Source of the DNA: Euglena gracilis | Lineage: Eukaryota > Euglenida > Euglenophyceae > Euglenales | Direction: 5' to 3' | DNA length: 64,000 nucleotides | NCBI GenBank assembly: GCA_039621445.1 | Contig: CP154954.1 | Coordinates: 17,452,589 to 17,516,588, forward strand | Shown here: positions 43,808 to 53,345 of the stretch, in pieces | How the letters are laid out: each line of letters starts with the position of its first letter | Numbering within the stretch: position 1 is the first letter of the stretch | Translations under genes and position numbers: made by a program | The notes under the pieces: generated by a model | Databases searched by the model: none | What the model saw: only the letters and a program-made list of their open reading frames with translations | What the model was told of the DNA's origin: nothing

Positions 43808-44144
43808 TGCAAGCCAATGCACTTTTTCAGGCGGGTTGCTGCCTTCGGGTCCAAAAATGGTCCCCCCCTTTGGTTGTAAAAAAAACCTTGAACTCCATTT
43901 TTTTTGCAGAGACCTTTGGTTGTTTTTTCTTGGGATTGGGATGACAACAACACATAAACCCAATTTTGAATGGGAAAAAAAGGTGCTTTGCACAAAAAAA
44001 AGGAGAAACGGTCTAAAATATCTGAAAAAGGAAGAACATAAATTACACAGCGGAAATTAAAAAATGAATAACGCCGTCAGTTACGCGTAAGTTACAAGCG
44101 AAACTTACAATTGTAAATTACGTCGCAATGCTATTCTCGGGTCA

Positions 44145-44820
44145 CGGGCGGGTCACGGGGGGGTCACGGGGGTCACTTATGGCCAGTTTCCCCCCCCCCA
44201 GGACTCTGTCCTGGGGGGGTCCTGGGGGGGTCCTGGGGGGGTCCTGGGGGGGTCCTGGGGGGGTCCTGGGGGGTCCTGGGGGGGTCTTGGGGGGGTCCTG
44301 GGTGGGTCCTGGGGGGGTCCTGGGGGGGTGCAGGGGAGGCCCTGGGGGGGTCCGGGGAGGGCCTGGGGGGGTCCTGGGGGGGTCTTGGGGGGGTCCGGGG
44401 GGGGTCGTGGGGGGTCCTGGGGGGGTCCTGGGGGGGTCCCGCAACTTTTTGGCAAAATTTTTGCTCCAAAAGATGAGGTTATTTTGAAGCCCGGGGGGGT
44501 CCGGGGGGGGCTGGAGCCCCCCCCGGTCGCGGGCGCCGAAGGCGCCCGGAACTCCACGGTCAGTGGGTCATCTGGGTACCGCCCCCCGGTGGGTCCTGGG
44601 GGGGTCCTGGGGGGGTCCTGGGGGGGTCCTTGGGGGGTCCTGGGGGGGTCTTGGGGGGGTCCTGGGGGTGGTCCTGGGTGGGTCCTGGGGCGGTCCTGGG
44701 GGGGTCCTGGGGGGTCCTGGGGGGGTCTGGGGGGGTCCTGGGGGGGTCCCGGGGGGGTCCTGGGGGGGTCCTGGGGGGGTCCTGGGGGGGTGGGGTCCTG
44801 GGGGGGTCCTGGGGGGGGGA
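44145..44820 (+). repeat. GGGGGGTCCT minisatellite (two blocks)
   Basis: About 22 units at 44,206-44,440 and about 22 at 44,586-44,816 of a 10-11-bp GGTCCTGGGG unit with few variants. A 140-bp spacer holds a CGGGCGCC-GAA-GGCGCCCG hairpin (44,530-44,548). Strong G-quadruplex potential. Pro-rich or Gly-rich frames are artefacts. Confidence 0.85.
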
Positions 44821-44872
44821 AAACTGGCCATGACTCACGGGGGTAGCACCCCTAAAGGCTCCCGGTTCTGGC

Positions 44873-45148
44873 CTGGGGGGGTAGTGGGGGTCGACCATGG
44901 TTGCTCTCGGTCGCTATGGGTGATTCCTACCGGGATTTTTTTTTCACCTTTTTTGCCATGTAGCGGCGTAGGCAACTGTTCCAGGGCCCTAAAATAACAA
45001 AATCCCTTGTGTGTGTAACGCCTTTTGCTTGTATGTTGCGGCAATTTGCCCGGTTAAACACTTTTTGACATTCACAGGCCCACGACCGAGAGCGACCGAG
45101 AGCGACCATGGTCGCTCTCGGTCGACCCCCACTACCCCCCCCCCCAGG
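44873..45148. mobile_element. 276-bp MITE with CCTGGGGGGGTAGTGGGGGTCG ends, copy 1
   Basis: Ends are CCTGGGGGGGTAGTGGGG and CCCCACTACCCCCC..CCAGG; subterminal GACCGAGAGCGACC / GGTCGCTCTCGGTC palindromes. It is nearly identical to 46719-46994, including flanks GGCTCCCGGTTCTGG and ATATAGCAACCCCCC, so a slightly larger segment was duplicated. Confidence 0.7.
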
Positions 45149-45297
45149 ATATAGCAACCCCCCCCCCAGTCTACCGCCATGCCGTTTGGCACTCCATGTG
45201 CCTGGGCTTTGCCTCTGAACGAGGGGGGGGGGGAGGAAAATAAACAACCAAATGGGCACCTTCTTGAAGCAGTTCTTGAGGCAAATGACCAGGGCTG

Positions 45298-45390
45298 CAT
45301 AGAGGTAGAGGTAGAGGTCAAAGGCCTCTACCTCTATGTCAACCACCTCTACCTCTACCTCTACCTCTATGTCACCTCTATGTCTGTAAA
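45298..45390. repeat. inverted (CCTCTA)n / (TAGAGG)n microsatellite
   Basis: TAGAGGTAGAGG runs into its own complement CCTCTACCTCTA around GGCC, giving a hairpin of simple repeats. The same word forms 47,205-47,275. Confidence 0.65.
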
Positions 45391-45646
45391 ATGTACCAAA
45401 ATGGCCTCAAAAAGGGTCATATAACACCCCATCTGCTCGGAAAATGGCAATTTTGCATGAAAACACATGCAAAACGGCGAGGGGATGAGAAACAATATGT
45501 GGGTTGGTGATTTTGAAAGTTGTTGGCGCGTTATGTGACCACATTGAGCAATTCTGAAAACCTTTCATGTATTTCTCCTTTGCTTGCTAAAAAGTTCCTT
45601 TATTGAGTTCATTTTCCTGGTTTTTGACATAGAGGTGACATTACAC

Positions 45647-45752
45647 AAAAATCGTCCATGTCACCCGGACACACTGTGTGTCCGGGTTATGGGCGCCGAA
45701 GGCGCCCATAACCCGGGTACACAGTGTGTCCGGGTTACAATGGACGATTTTT
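45647..45752. repeat. 106-bp near-perfect palindrome
   Basis: Arms start AAAAATCGTCCAT and contain CCCGGACACACTGTGTGTCC (itself palindromic). They meet at GGGCGCC-GAA-GGCGCCC (45,691-45,707). Confidence 0.8.
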
Positions 45753-45856
45753 GTCTATATCCGTTGACTAAGAGGCCCAAGACACACACTGTGTCTCGTG
45801 GAACTTAGCCACGCAATGTCTACCCCGTATTTTTTTGCGATTTTTTGTCAAATTTT

Positions 45857-45992
45857 CAGTTCACGAGGACACACACTGTGTCTCGTGGACTGCCAGTCCA
45901 CGAGACACAGTGTGTGTCCCAGTCCACGGGGACACACACTGTGTCTCGTGGACTGCCAGTCCACGAGACACAGTGTGTGTCCTCGTGAACTG
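45857..45992. repeat. 136-bp palindrome of CACGAGACACAGTGTG words
   Basis: CAGTTCACGAGGACACACAC at the left returns inverted at the right. Inside are alternating GGACACACACTGTGTCTCGT and its complement. A related cluster is at 47,098-47,185. Confidence 0.8.
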
Positions 45993-46140
45993 AAAAAATC
46001 AAGAATTCCCACTGGTCCGACCAACAAGTGCCCCCCAATAACTTGCCTTTCGGCAACTTTTGGCTTAGAGCATAAAGGTTTCTCGTGGACAAGTTTTACC
46101 ACATTCCACTTCCTGTCCTTGCAGTTTTTTCTTTCGGAAA

Positions 46141-46734
46141 ATGAAGAAGACCGCAAACAGTGTGGACCGCATGCTCCCCCGACCCCCGAAACCAGATGAA
46201 TTTGTTGCTACACTGGAAAAGTATTTGGTCGATTTGCAGAAGGGCCCTGTTGTTGGAGGTTAGGCAGGGGTGGGGGGGGGCTTCGCCCTAAAGGAATTTC
46301 AATGGAGAAACTTCACCGGTGAAGTTCACCGGTGAAGTTCACCGCCATGTATTTCCAATGAAGAGGGGGGGGGTGGGGGGGTCCCGCCCGAAAAACCCAA
46401 AGTTCACCGCCTGATCTCCGTTGACCCAATACACGGTACGTTGTTGGCCAACGTGTTGGAAGAGAAGCCAAAAGGGACCGCAAAGGCTGAGCGTGTAGCT
46501 GTTACACGCCTGTTGGAGTTCCAGCAGGTGTGTAAACATCTGAACGCTCAGTATGAGGACCTGGATGGCTTTTTTTCCGCATGGGCTGGTTGGGTCATTG
46601 ACCCCAGATATTTGTTTGATGAGGCTACCCTCATCAATCAAGCTGAGCAACAACGCCGCGCCAACTGTCTCTCAGCTGTTACAGCTCACGGTTGTCCAGT
46701 GACGGCTCCCGGTTCTGGCCTGGGGGGGGGGTAG
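46141..46734 (+). pseudogene. two exon-like coding pieces, function unknown
   Basis: Piece 1 (46,141-46,263) starts ATG and reads MKKTANSVDRMLPRPPKPDE, then a 15-codon stretch to LQKGPVVGG and a stop. Piece 2 (about 46,438-46,710) reads NVLEEKPKGTAKAERVAVTR..LLEFQQVCKHLNAQYEDLDG..WAGWVIDPRYLFDEATL and loses coding character where the 276-bp MITE begins. Composition is normal. Between them is GTGAAGTTCAC repeat DNA, perhaps inserted in an intron. No domain is recognised; it may be a captured host fragment. Confidence 0.3.
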
Positions 46735-46994
46735 TGGGGGTCGACCATGGTCGCTCTCGGTCGCTATGGGTGATTCCTACTGGGATTTTTTTTCACCTTT
46801 TTTGCCATGTAGCGGCGTAGGCAACTGTTCCAGGGCCCTAAAATAACAAAATCCCTTGTGTGTGTAATGCCTTTTGCTTGTATGTTGCGGCAATTTGCCC
46901 GGTTAAACACTTTTTGACATTCACAGGCCCACGACCGAGAGCGACCGAGAGCGACCATGGTCGCTCTCGGTCGACCCCCACTACCCCCCCCAGG
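46719..46994. mobile_element. 276-bp MITE, copy 2
   Basis: Same length and nearly the same sequence as 44873-45148, with identical ends. Recent duplication or transposition. Confidence 0.7.
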
Positions 46995-47097
46995 ATATAG
47001 CAACCCCCCTCCGGTGACCATCTTTCCACTGCCCTGCTGCGTTGCATTAGATGTAGAACACCTCGCATTTCTGGCAAACACCTTTTATTTTTCAGAC

Positions 47098-48146
47098 CAC
47101 GAGACACAGTGTGTGTCCCAGTCCACGGGGACACACACTGTGTCTCGTGGACTCAGTCCACGAGACACAGTGTGTGTCTTGGGCCTCAGTCCACGGATAT
47201 AGAGGGATAGAGGAGGTTGGAAAACCTCTACCTCTACCTCTACCTCTACCTCTACCTCTATCCCTCTACCTCTATGCATCCTTGCAAATGACGCCGAGGT
47301 TCAACATGTCAGGGACAAAGAAAGATGAGAAATGGCTGAAGGAAAGAAACAGGAAGGGGAGCATTGACACAAATCTGAACATGATGCCATTGTTGCCGTA
47401 GCCGTAACGAACCAGGACACAGGGGAAAACATTGGCTACAATTCCGCATGGTGTGCCAAGGGGGAATGATTGAAGCTGCTTCCTGCCTTTCTGGTAAGTG
47501 TTTAAAGTGAAAACATTGGCTACCATTCTTTTCACAAGAAACAAATATTTCGCAAAATGCATCTGAATTTCGCAAAATCCATCATTGCAAGGAAATTAAC
47601 CTTCGGAGTTTCAACACTTCTGCTGAATGTTTAAAATGAAAACATTGACCATCATTCGGCATTCTGGGCCAAGGGTGAAATGTCAATAGGAACAATCACA
47701 AACGCAACAGCATTGGTCATCTTCCCGTAAGATGCAATCTGAACTGCACAAAATGTATGTACAACGCAGACAACCTCAATTGGACGAAAAATGTCGCAAC
47801 TGTCTTGGGGGTAGGCAGTACAGTTGTGATTTTCTGGGGACCCCCCTGTACATAGCTTCCAACCCCCCCCGGACCCCCCCTCCCCTCTTGTCTCCCATGT
47901 ATATTGAACTCCGGCTTCTTCTTGTAGACAGGGCACTGCTGTGTTGAAGATGCAGCAGCAACTCCACGACTAAATAAAACCCTGCTGGAGTGGAGCAATT
48001 TTGGTTGGGAGTAATTGTGGTCTTGTCACCGAAACAATCTATTATTTGGAATGGTGGCACACCAACCTCTGTCGTATTGAGAGGCAAAGCAGTTGGCAAG
48101 CCAGTTGAGGGCAAGGCATAGCTGTAGACAACACAACTCATGAATA
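47098..48146. repeat. CACGAGACACAGTG palindromes, CCTCTA microsatellite, then non-coding
   Basis: 47,098-47,185 repeats the palindromic words of 45,857-45,992. 47,220-47,275 is (CCTCTA)n. 47,290-48,146 has no supportable gene; AAAATGAAAACATTG-type words repeat near 47,510 and 47,630. Confidence 0.45.
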
Positions 48147-48344
48147 CCATGCCCCCCCCCATTGTGTACCCCCCCCATTGTGTACCCCCTGGGGGGGAGG
48201 TACATAATGGGGGGTAGCACCACCTTCTCCCATGTCCCGCCAAAGAAAAACTTGCCCCCCCCCCATTGTGTACCTCCCCCCCATTATGTACCTCCTGCCC
48301 GGTTTTGGCCTCCCGGGGGGAGGTACATAAAGGGGGGGGCATGG
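48147..48344. mobile_element. MITE with CCATGCCCCCCC termini, copy 3
   Basis: 198 bp between TA dinucleotides, the inverse of the 39594 copy. It shares the CACCACCTTCTCCCATGTCC middle segment and GGTACATAATGGGG words. Confidence 0.7.
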
Positions 48345-48409
48345 TAGATGATGCTTTTTCTTGAGAAACACCTGTCAAACATACAATCCAGAAGAAAAAA
48401 AAAACACCT

Positions 48410-48522
48410 CGAAACTGAAATAATAAAAAAAAACTGCAAAAAAAACTGCAAAAAAATGCAAAAAAACTGCAAAAAAACCCCAAAAACATGAAAACTGCAA
48501 AAAAAAACTGCAAAAACTGCAC
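48410..48522 (+). repeat. AAAAACTGC minisatellite
   Basis: About ten degenerate units of GCAAAAAAACT or AAAAACTGC on the + strand. Confidence 0.55.
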
Positions 48523-48659
48523 GGCGAATATTTCCCAACCTCCTGCCCTTGGGTGTTGCCACCCCACATTGGTGTGGGGTGTGGGTGTAAATCCGATGCT
48601 CGCTACTTCAAACATGTGGAGGTCATGGCAAACTTGGAGATCAGGCAGTAATTTTTGGG

Positions 48660-49130
48660 GTCCTGGACCCCCCCCCCTAGGTGAAGTTCACCGTTTGAAA
48701 GTTCATCGGGGGGTCCCGGACCCCCTCCCCCCCCATCTGCCTACCCCAACGGTGAACTTCACCATGAAGTTCACCACAGGAGCACTTTCTTGGCCAAAAA
48801 CGGCCAAAAATGTCATTTTGGGCAATTCTTTCATTTCATCGTTCATGGAATTTCGATAAATTCCATGAACCATCAACCTCAAAATGACCATTTTAAGAGG
48901 AAAGGAATCAAAATTCCACCCATCAAAATTTCACCCCCAACCATCAAAACGGTGAAATTCACCGGTGAACTTCATCAGTGAACTTCACCGCCAAACTACC
49001 CCTCCCCCTCCCTCCCAGTGAACGTTCACCGGTGAAGTTCACTGGGGTTTCCGCACCACCCCCGTACTGCCAAAATGTGGCTGTGTTGTCCTGGTGGGTG
49101 GCCAATGTTGTTATATATATATATATATAC
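48660..49130. repeat. GTGAAGTTCAC palindrome cluster and (TA)n
   Basis: GGTGAAGTTCACC-type words at about 48,679, 48,756, 48,950 and 49,020, followed by a short (TA)n at 49,112-49,129. Non-coding. Confidence 0.5.
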
Positions 49131-49694
49131 GGTAGTGGGGCGAACCGAGTCCACCGACCAGTGGCACAGCCTACTGGATTTGAGTGTTCAGGGGAGAGGG
49201 AAGCTATGTACAGATGGGGCGACCCCATGGATAGTCAGAAGTGGTTAAGCAGAGGCAGAGGCCGCGGGGCTTTAGTGGTCGGGGTACGAGGGTGACCGGG
49301 AGGCTGGGTGTGGGGAGTGATGCCGTTGCCCTGGTTTGTGGACGATGCGGTGGTGAGCATGCTCCGGCTGGCTGATGGCAGTACAGGCAGCTTGTAATCC
49401 TGTGCTTTACCGCAACATCATTTCGGAACGGCCTTGGTGCTCTGGATGCAGGGCTTGAGTCACGAGGTCCACCAACACGTGTCAAACTCAAATGGTGCGA
49501 CGAGAAACCGTGCCGGACAGGTGGACGAAGCTATGTGGGAAGGAGGCGGGCCGTAGGAACAGCGAAGCAGCGCCGTTGAAGTCAGCCGATGCCTTGTGTC
49601 CAGTGAGGCTTGGCCATGAACTCAGAAACGATATTGCCGCCGGAGCGGCAGCTAGTTTTCTGCAGCAGGTGCGTTTTCTGCACCGAGGGCGTTT

Positions 49695-52600
49695 CTAGAG
49701 TGAGTACGGGTGGTGTGCGCTGCTTCCCCCATCAGTCACTTCCTCCGCGCATTGACCCCAGGCCAGCTGCTTCGCTAGCTCCCTGGCCAGGGCCATGCTG
49801 AGGCCCTGCCAGCAGTTTGCCTCAGCAGCCCTCCTTTCCCATGAGTCGTGCTGTCCCACCAGCAAACGTACACACTGCCCAACGAAGCTGAGAGCTGAAT
49901 CTCCCATGCCTCCGTAGCAATCAAGAACGAAGGGAATGAACGTCCATCCCCTCCGTTTGCAACCATCGCCATATTTCTTGATTTTATCGGCCTCCTGTGA
50001 CTCGTGCCATTTCCCAAGGTCTTCCGTCCCAGGTCGCACACGGGATGGGGCAAGGGGGTGGCGGACAGTCACATCGATGGCTGCTGGGCCATTGGCGTCA
50101 TATCGCATCACAAACACGTCTCCTGGACGAGAACCATCCGGGGCACTTTCTTCTCTTCTGGCCGGGAATCCCGCTCTTCGGGCCAGGCCCAAGAGATAAG
50201 ACTGCACCGCCCCGTGTCGCCTCACAATGTTATTTCGGTGGCAACAGACGAGGTGGTGGCCTCTTACATCAAGGGGGTTGTGGCATCGCGGGCAGCCAGG
50301 CAGTCCATCACCGGGAGTAACCACAGGTGCGCCAACGGACCACTGGATCAGGGCCTGGAATTCCCTGGTTGGGATGAGGGTTTTCATCGCAGCACAGGGC
50401 ATCACGGATGCCCACGCCATAGCGTGGGGCTTCATTTGGCAAGTTAGCTTCAGTTTATCCACTCCTGAGAGGGAGTCGTGCAATGATTTTTGGCGCGCCA
50501 TTGCGCACTGCTGGCCGCAGAATTTTTGGGGGATCACGTCGTGAGGAAGTGTCTCATGCCTTCGGGGATCTTCCAGGAATGTCTTGACAGCCGGTGGGAG
50601 GTCACATGATGCGCTGATGTCCCCAACTAGCTTTGTGAAATCCGTTGGCAAGGGGGTCGCTCCGTTGAGTGGTGGCAAGTCCAGGATGCGTTCACCGCGA
50701 ACCAGGAAATCCAGTGTGGCAGCCCACCTTGCGCTGGTACGTTCGGTGCTTGGATCTCGGATACCCAATCCACCAAGGCGGACAGGAAGTGTGACCTGGC
50801 TCCACTGATCTTCCTCTAGAGGCCGTCCGACGATGACACTCATCGTGTTTCGTAAGGTTTTGCTGAGCAACGTGCACTGGGCGGTCGCCACGGTGATTGG
50901 TGTGGTCCTCAAGAGATCGTTCACTTTGCAAGCATCCAAGCACATTCGGAGAATTGTGAACTGGATGTGTGCAGAAGGTACCTTTTGTAGAAGAGAACAC
51001 GCTTTCAGAGCTGCCTCGCACCGTCCAAACCACACTCGATCTGCAAAGGTGTGATCTTCTGGGTGACAGACTGGCACTCCCAACGACTTGAGGCCTGACC
51101 CTGGTACGTAGGGAGTGACAGGGATACGCTGCAGCACACTTGTCCCGGGCGGGAGAGATGCCCAGTCTGGGTGGAAGGCGGGGCCCCACAGTGTGCACTT
51201 CTCGGCATTCAAGGCAACACCAATGAGGGGTCCTTTCTCCAACACGAGGTGTACTACCGCTTCAAGTTGGCGCAGGTTCCCCACGACGTGGGCATCATCC
51301 AAATACCATGCTTGCCATCCGCACACTGCATGTATTTCCTCCACAAGGCTTTGGATTGCAAGAGAGAAGGTAGCTGGTCCACACGGGTCCCCTTGTTGAA
51401 CTCCCGTTTCGCTTCGAAGGCACGCATCACCAAGGAACAAGCTGGAGTGCTCAGCGTAGCAGGTCTCCAACCATGTCACCATTTCGGGACATCGTTCTCG
51501 CGATGCCTCCAAGAGGGCTTCTCGTCGGATGCAATTGAACGCATTGGAGAAGTCGAGTTGCAGAATTCCCCAATCTCGGGACCCTCCTTGGTGCAGTGTT
51601 GTGACAACGTGTTGAAGGCCCATCCCGATGAGCCCACATGCGTCCGGACAGCCCACACCGAACTGTCCTGGCAGCCCTTCCAGCGTGAATTTCCGGACAG
51701 CGGGTTGGCGCATCAGGACTTTGCCCACGAGTCGCCTTAGACACTCGCCCGAGGCGATGGGGCGGGTGCCTTCTTGGGCGGGATCCAGTGAGGTGGGGAT
51801 GAGATTTCCCGCGTTGTCCACGGTAGTCGACGGCTTCACCTTGCGCAGGGCCGTGAGGCGTGCGGATGTGAGAATCTCGGCCGCACCGGCAGGCCATCCC
51901 TCGTTGATGCACCTGTACACGAAGGTCGTGAGTCCCTCCGGGAGTGTCTCTGCCTGGCCTCCTGCCTCTTTGCTCAGCATGTCTTTCAGGTGATCCGGCT
52001 TTAGCCCAGATGGGCCCGCCGCGGACTCCTTTCCGAAGCTAAAGACGGCCTTGCGCACCAAAGACAGCCGGTCCCTCCTTTCGTCCTCATCGGAAGGCGG
52101 CGGCACACCTTTCCGCTTGTCCGGTGGCCCTCGGCCAGGTGGCTCTTCGGAAGGGTGGAGATCCTTCAAGCGTTGGCGAACAATGGGGTCTTTGTTGTCC
52201 TGCACTCCATCAGACAGCAGGAATTGGCACGCTTTGCCAACTGCACCCTTGCTCACCAGGTGTTCAAGTCGGCGAACAATCCCCTCCTGCACTTCCTCCT
52301 CACGGCGAGCCTGGCCCCGCGTGCGGATCGTTTGGCTCAACTGTGGCAAACGGATGGAGTCCTTCCAACTCTCCGCCACCGCCCGCCTCAAAAATGCCTC
52401 CGCCCTGCCGCGAATGACCCGGCCCAAGCGGGCCGAATGCCCTCGGCCGCCCTTTCCTAGAGGGGCCAGCAAAGCCTTCGGGAATGCCCAAAGCGCGTGC
52501 AGAGTTTCCCACGTGGGCTTGTCATTGAACGCGCGCAGGATCGTGGAATACGCATCCGAGACCGCTGGGAGGGCCCCCTTCGGGATGTTCGAAACCGTCC

Positions 52601-53345
52601 CACGGGAGTCCAAAGAAATTTCGGTCCAGGACGGGTACAAATCCGGGCAAGGAGAAGTCAAGGGGGCGCCAGATTTCATGCCGGGGATAAAATCCATCCC
52701 CATGTCCTGGTCGTCCTGCAGCGCGCTTGGGCCGCGGGTCGTGGTTCTTGAATCAATGGAGGGGAGAGCGGCCTCTGGCGGTGGTCGGCTGAGAAGGGCC
52801 TGAAGAAGTTGTTGAAGGTCCCGGGCGTCCTGCGTCGTGGTCTCTTCCACTGGGCCTAAGGCGGAAGGAGGCACGTGTGTTGTGGCCAGTAAGAACCCCA
52901 CCGCTCTTGTGGGGTCCGTAGTCAGGTCGATATCCATGGATCCCGTCGGCGGATCCGCCGGGGGGGTGGGTCCCGGGTTTGCTTCCACGTCGCCCGATGT
53001 CAGGATGTCGTCACCTCTGCCCGACCGGCAGTGGTAGCTTACGGCCAAGGAATTCCTTAGTGCCGGGAAGAGACATGGCTTTTTTGCTCCAGGAACATGG
53101 CATGAGGCACTGTGGACTGTCTGGCATGTTTTTTGCGTCTGGTCAGGGTGTGCGGCAGAAGCAGGTGAGCGGTTGTGTGTCCGGGGGCTTGTTTCGTGGC
53201 TATGCTGTCTGCTGGGTGGCTGAATCTCACCTTGCTGACCATTGGGGGCCGTTGGCTCGATGCCTGCCAAAGCTGATGCACAAGGTTGTTGGCAGGGATT
53301 GGATCTTTCAGGGCCAGCTGCAATGTCTGCCAAATCCCTGTCCAA
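49695..53345 (-). CDS. non-LTR retrotransposon polyprotein: 2A-like motif, reverse transcriptase, restriction-like endonuclease
   Basis: A 1216-residue ORF, open throughout, that reverse-transcribes its own RNA at a nicked target. Residues 118-126 are GDVEANPGP, a full 2A consensus. RT motifs: SAAGPSGLKPDHL (441-453), RPIASGE (528-534), motif A LQLDFSNAFN (595-604), motif B TGVQQGDPCGP (647-657), motif C WYLDDAHVVG (680-689). C-terminal: a Cys/His finger CPRC..GHH..CC (1018-1035) and RPGDV (1073-1077) plus AIDVTV (1089-1094), a PD-(D/E)xK-type restriction-like endonuclease as in R2/NeSL/Utopia-type elements. No APE endonuclease is present. The first approximately 50 residues overlap the 5' repeat and may not be translated; a Met at 137 follows the 2A site. 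This copy looks potentially intact. Confidence 0.85.
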   Translation of the reverse strand: MDRDLADIAAGPERSNPCQQPCASALAGIEPTAPNGQQGEIQPPSRQHSHETSPRTHNRSPASAAHPDQTQKTCQTVHSASCHVPGAKKPCLFPALRNSLAVSYHCRSGRGDDILTSGDVEANPGPTPPADPPTGSMDIDLTTDPTRAVGFLLATTHVPPSALGPVEETTTQDARDLQQLLQALLSRPPPEAALPSIDSRTTTRGPSALQDDQDMGMDFIPGMKSGAPLTSPCPDLYPSWTEISLDSRGTVSNIPKGALPAVSDAYSTILRAFNDKPTWETLHALWAFPKALLAPLGKGGRGHSARLGRVIRGRAEAFLRRAVAESWKDSIRLPQLSQTIRTRGQARREEEVQEGIVRRLEHLVSKGAVGKACQFLLSDGVQDNKDPIVRQRLKDLHPSEEPPGRGPPDKRKGVPPPSDEDERRDRLSLVRKAVFSFGKESAAGPSGLKPDHLKDMLSKEAGGQAETLPEGLTTFVYRCINEGWPAGAAEILTSARLTALRKVKPSTTVDNAGNLIPTSLDPAQEGTRPIASGECLRRLVGKVLMRQPAVRKFTLEGLPGQFGVGCPDACGLIGMGLQHVVTTLHQGGSRDWGILQLDFSNAFNCIRREALLEASRERCPEMVTWLETCYAEHSSLFLGDACLRSETGVQQGDPCGPATFSLAIQSLVEEIHAVCGWQAWYLDDAHVVGNLRQLEAVVHLVLEKGPLIGVALNAEKCTLWGPAFHPDWASLPPGTSVLQRIPVTPYVPGSGLKSLGVPVCHPEDHTFADRVWFGRCEAALKACSLLQKVPSAHIQFTILRMCLDACKVNDLLRTTPITVATAQCTLLSKTLRNTMSVIVGRPLEEDQWSQVTLPVRLGGLGIRDPSTERTSARWAATLDFLVRGERILDLPPLNGATPLPTDFTKLVGDISASCDLPPAVKTFLEDPRRHETLPHDVIPQKFCGQQCAMARQKSLHDSLSGVDKLKLTCQMKPHAMAWASVMPCAAMKTLIPTREFQALIQWSVGAPVVTPGDGLPGCPRCHNPLDVRGHHLVCCHRNNIVRRHGAVQSYLLGLARRAGFPARREESAPDGSRPGDVFVMRYDANGPAAIDVTVRHPLAPSRVRPGTEDLGKWHESQEADKIKKYGDGCKRRGWTFIPFVLDCYGGMGDSALSFVGQCVRLLVGQHDSWERRAAEANCWQGLSMALARELAKQLAWGQCAEEVTDGGSSAHHPYSL
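52968..52994 (-). other. 2A-like ribosome-skipping motif
   Basis: Codons for GDVEANPGP, followed by Thr. All positions of D(V/I)ExNPGP fit except that the residue after the glycine is the normal Pro, then Thr. If active it would release a roughly 125-residue leader from the RT/endonuclease. Confidence 0.7.

Noticed and set aside
44142-44557. Proline-rich protein (PPGPPQDPPRT repeats)
   Set aside because: Translation of the GGGGGGTCCT minisatellite, open in multiple frames.
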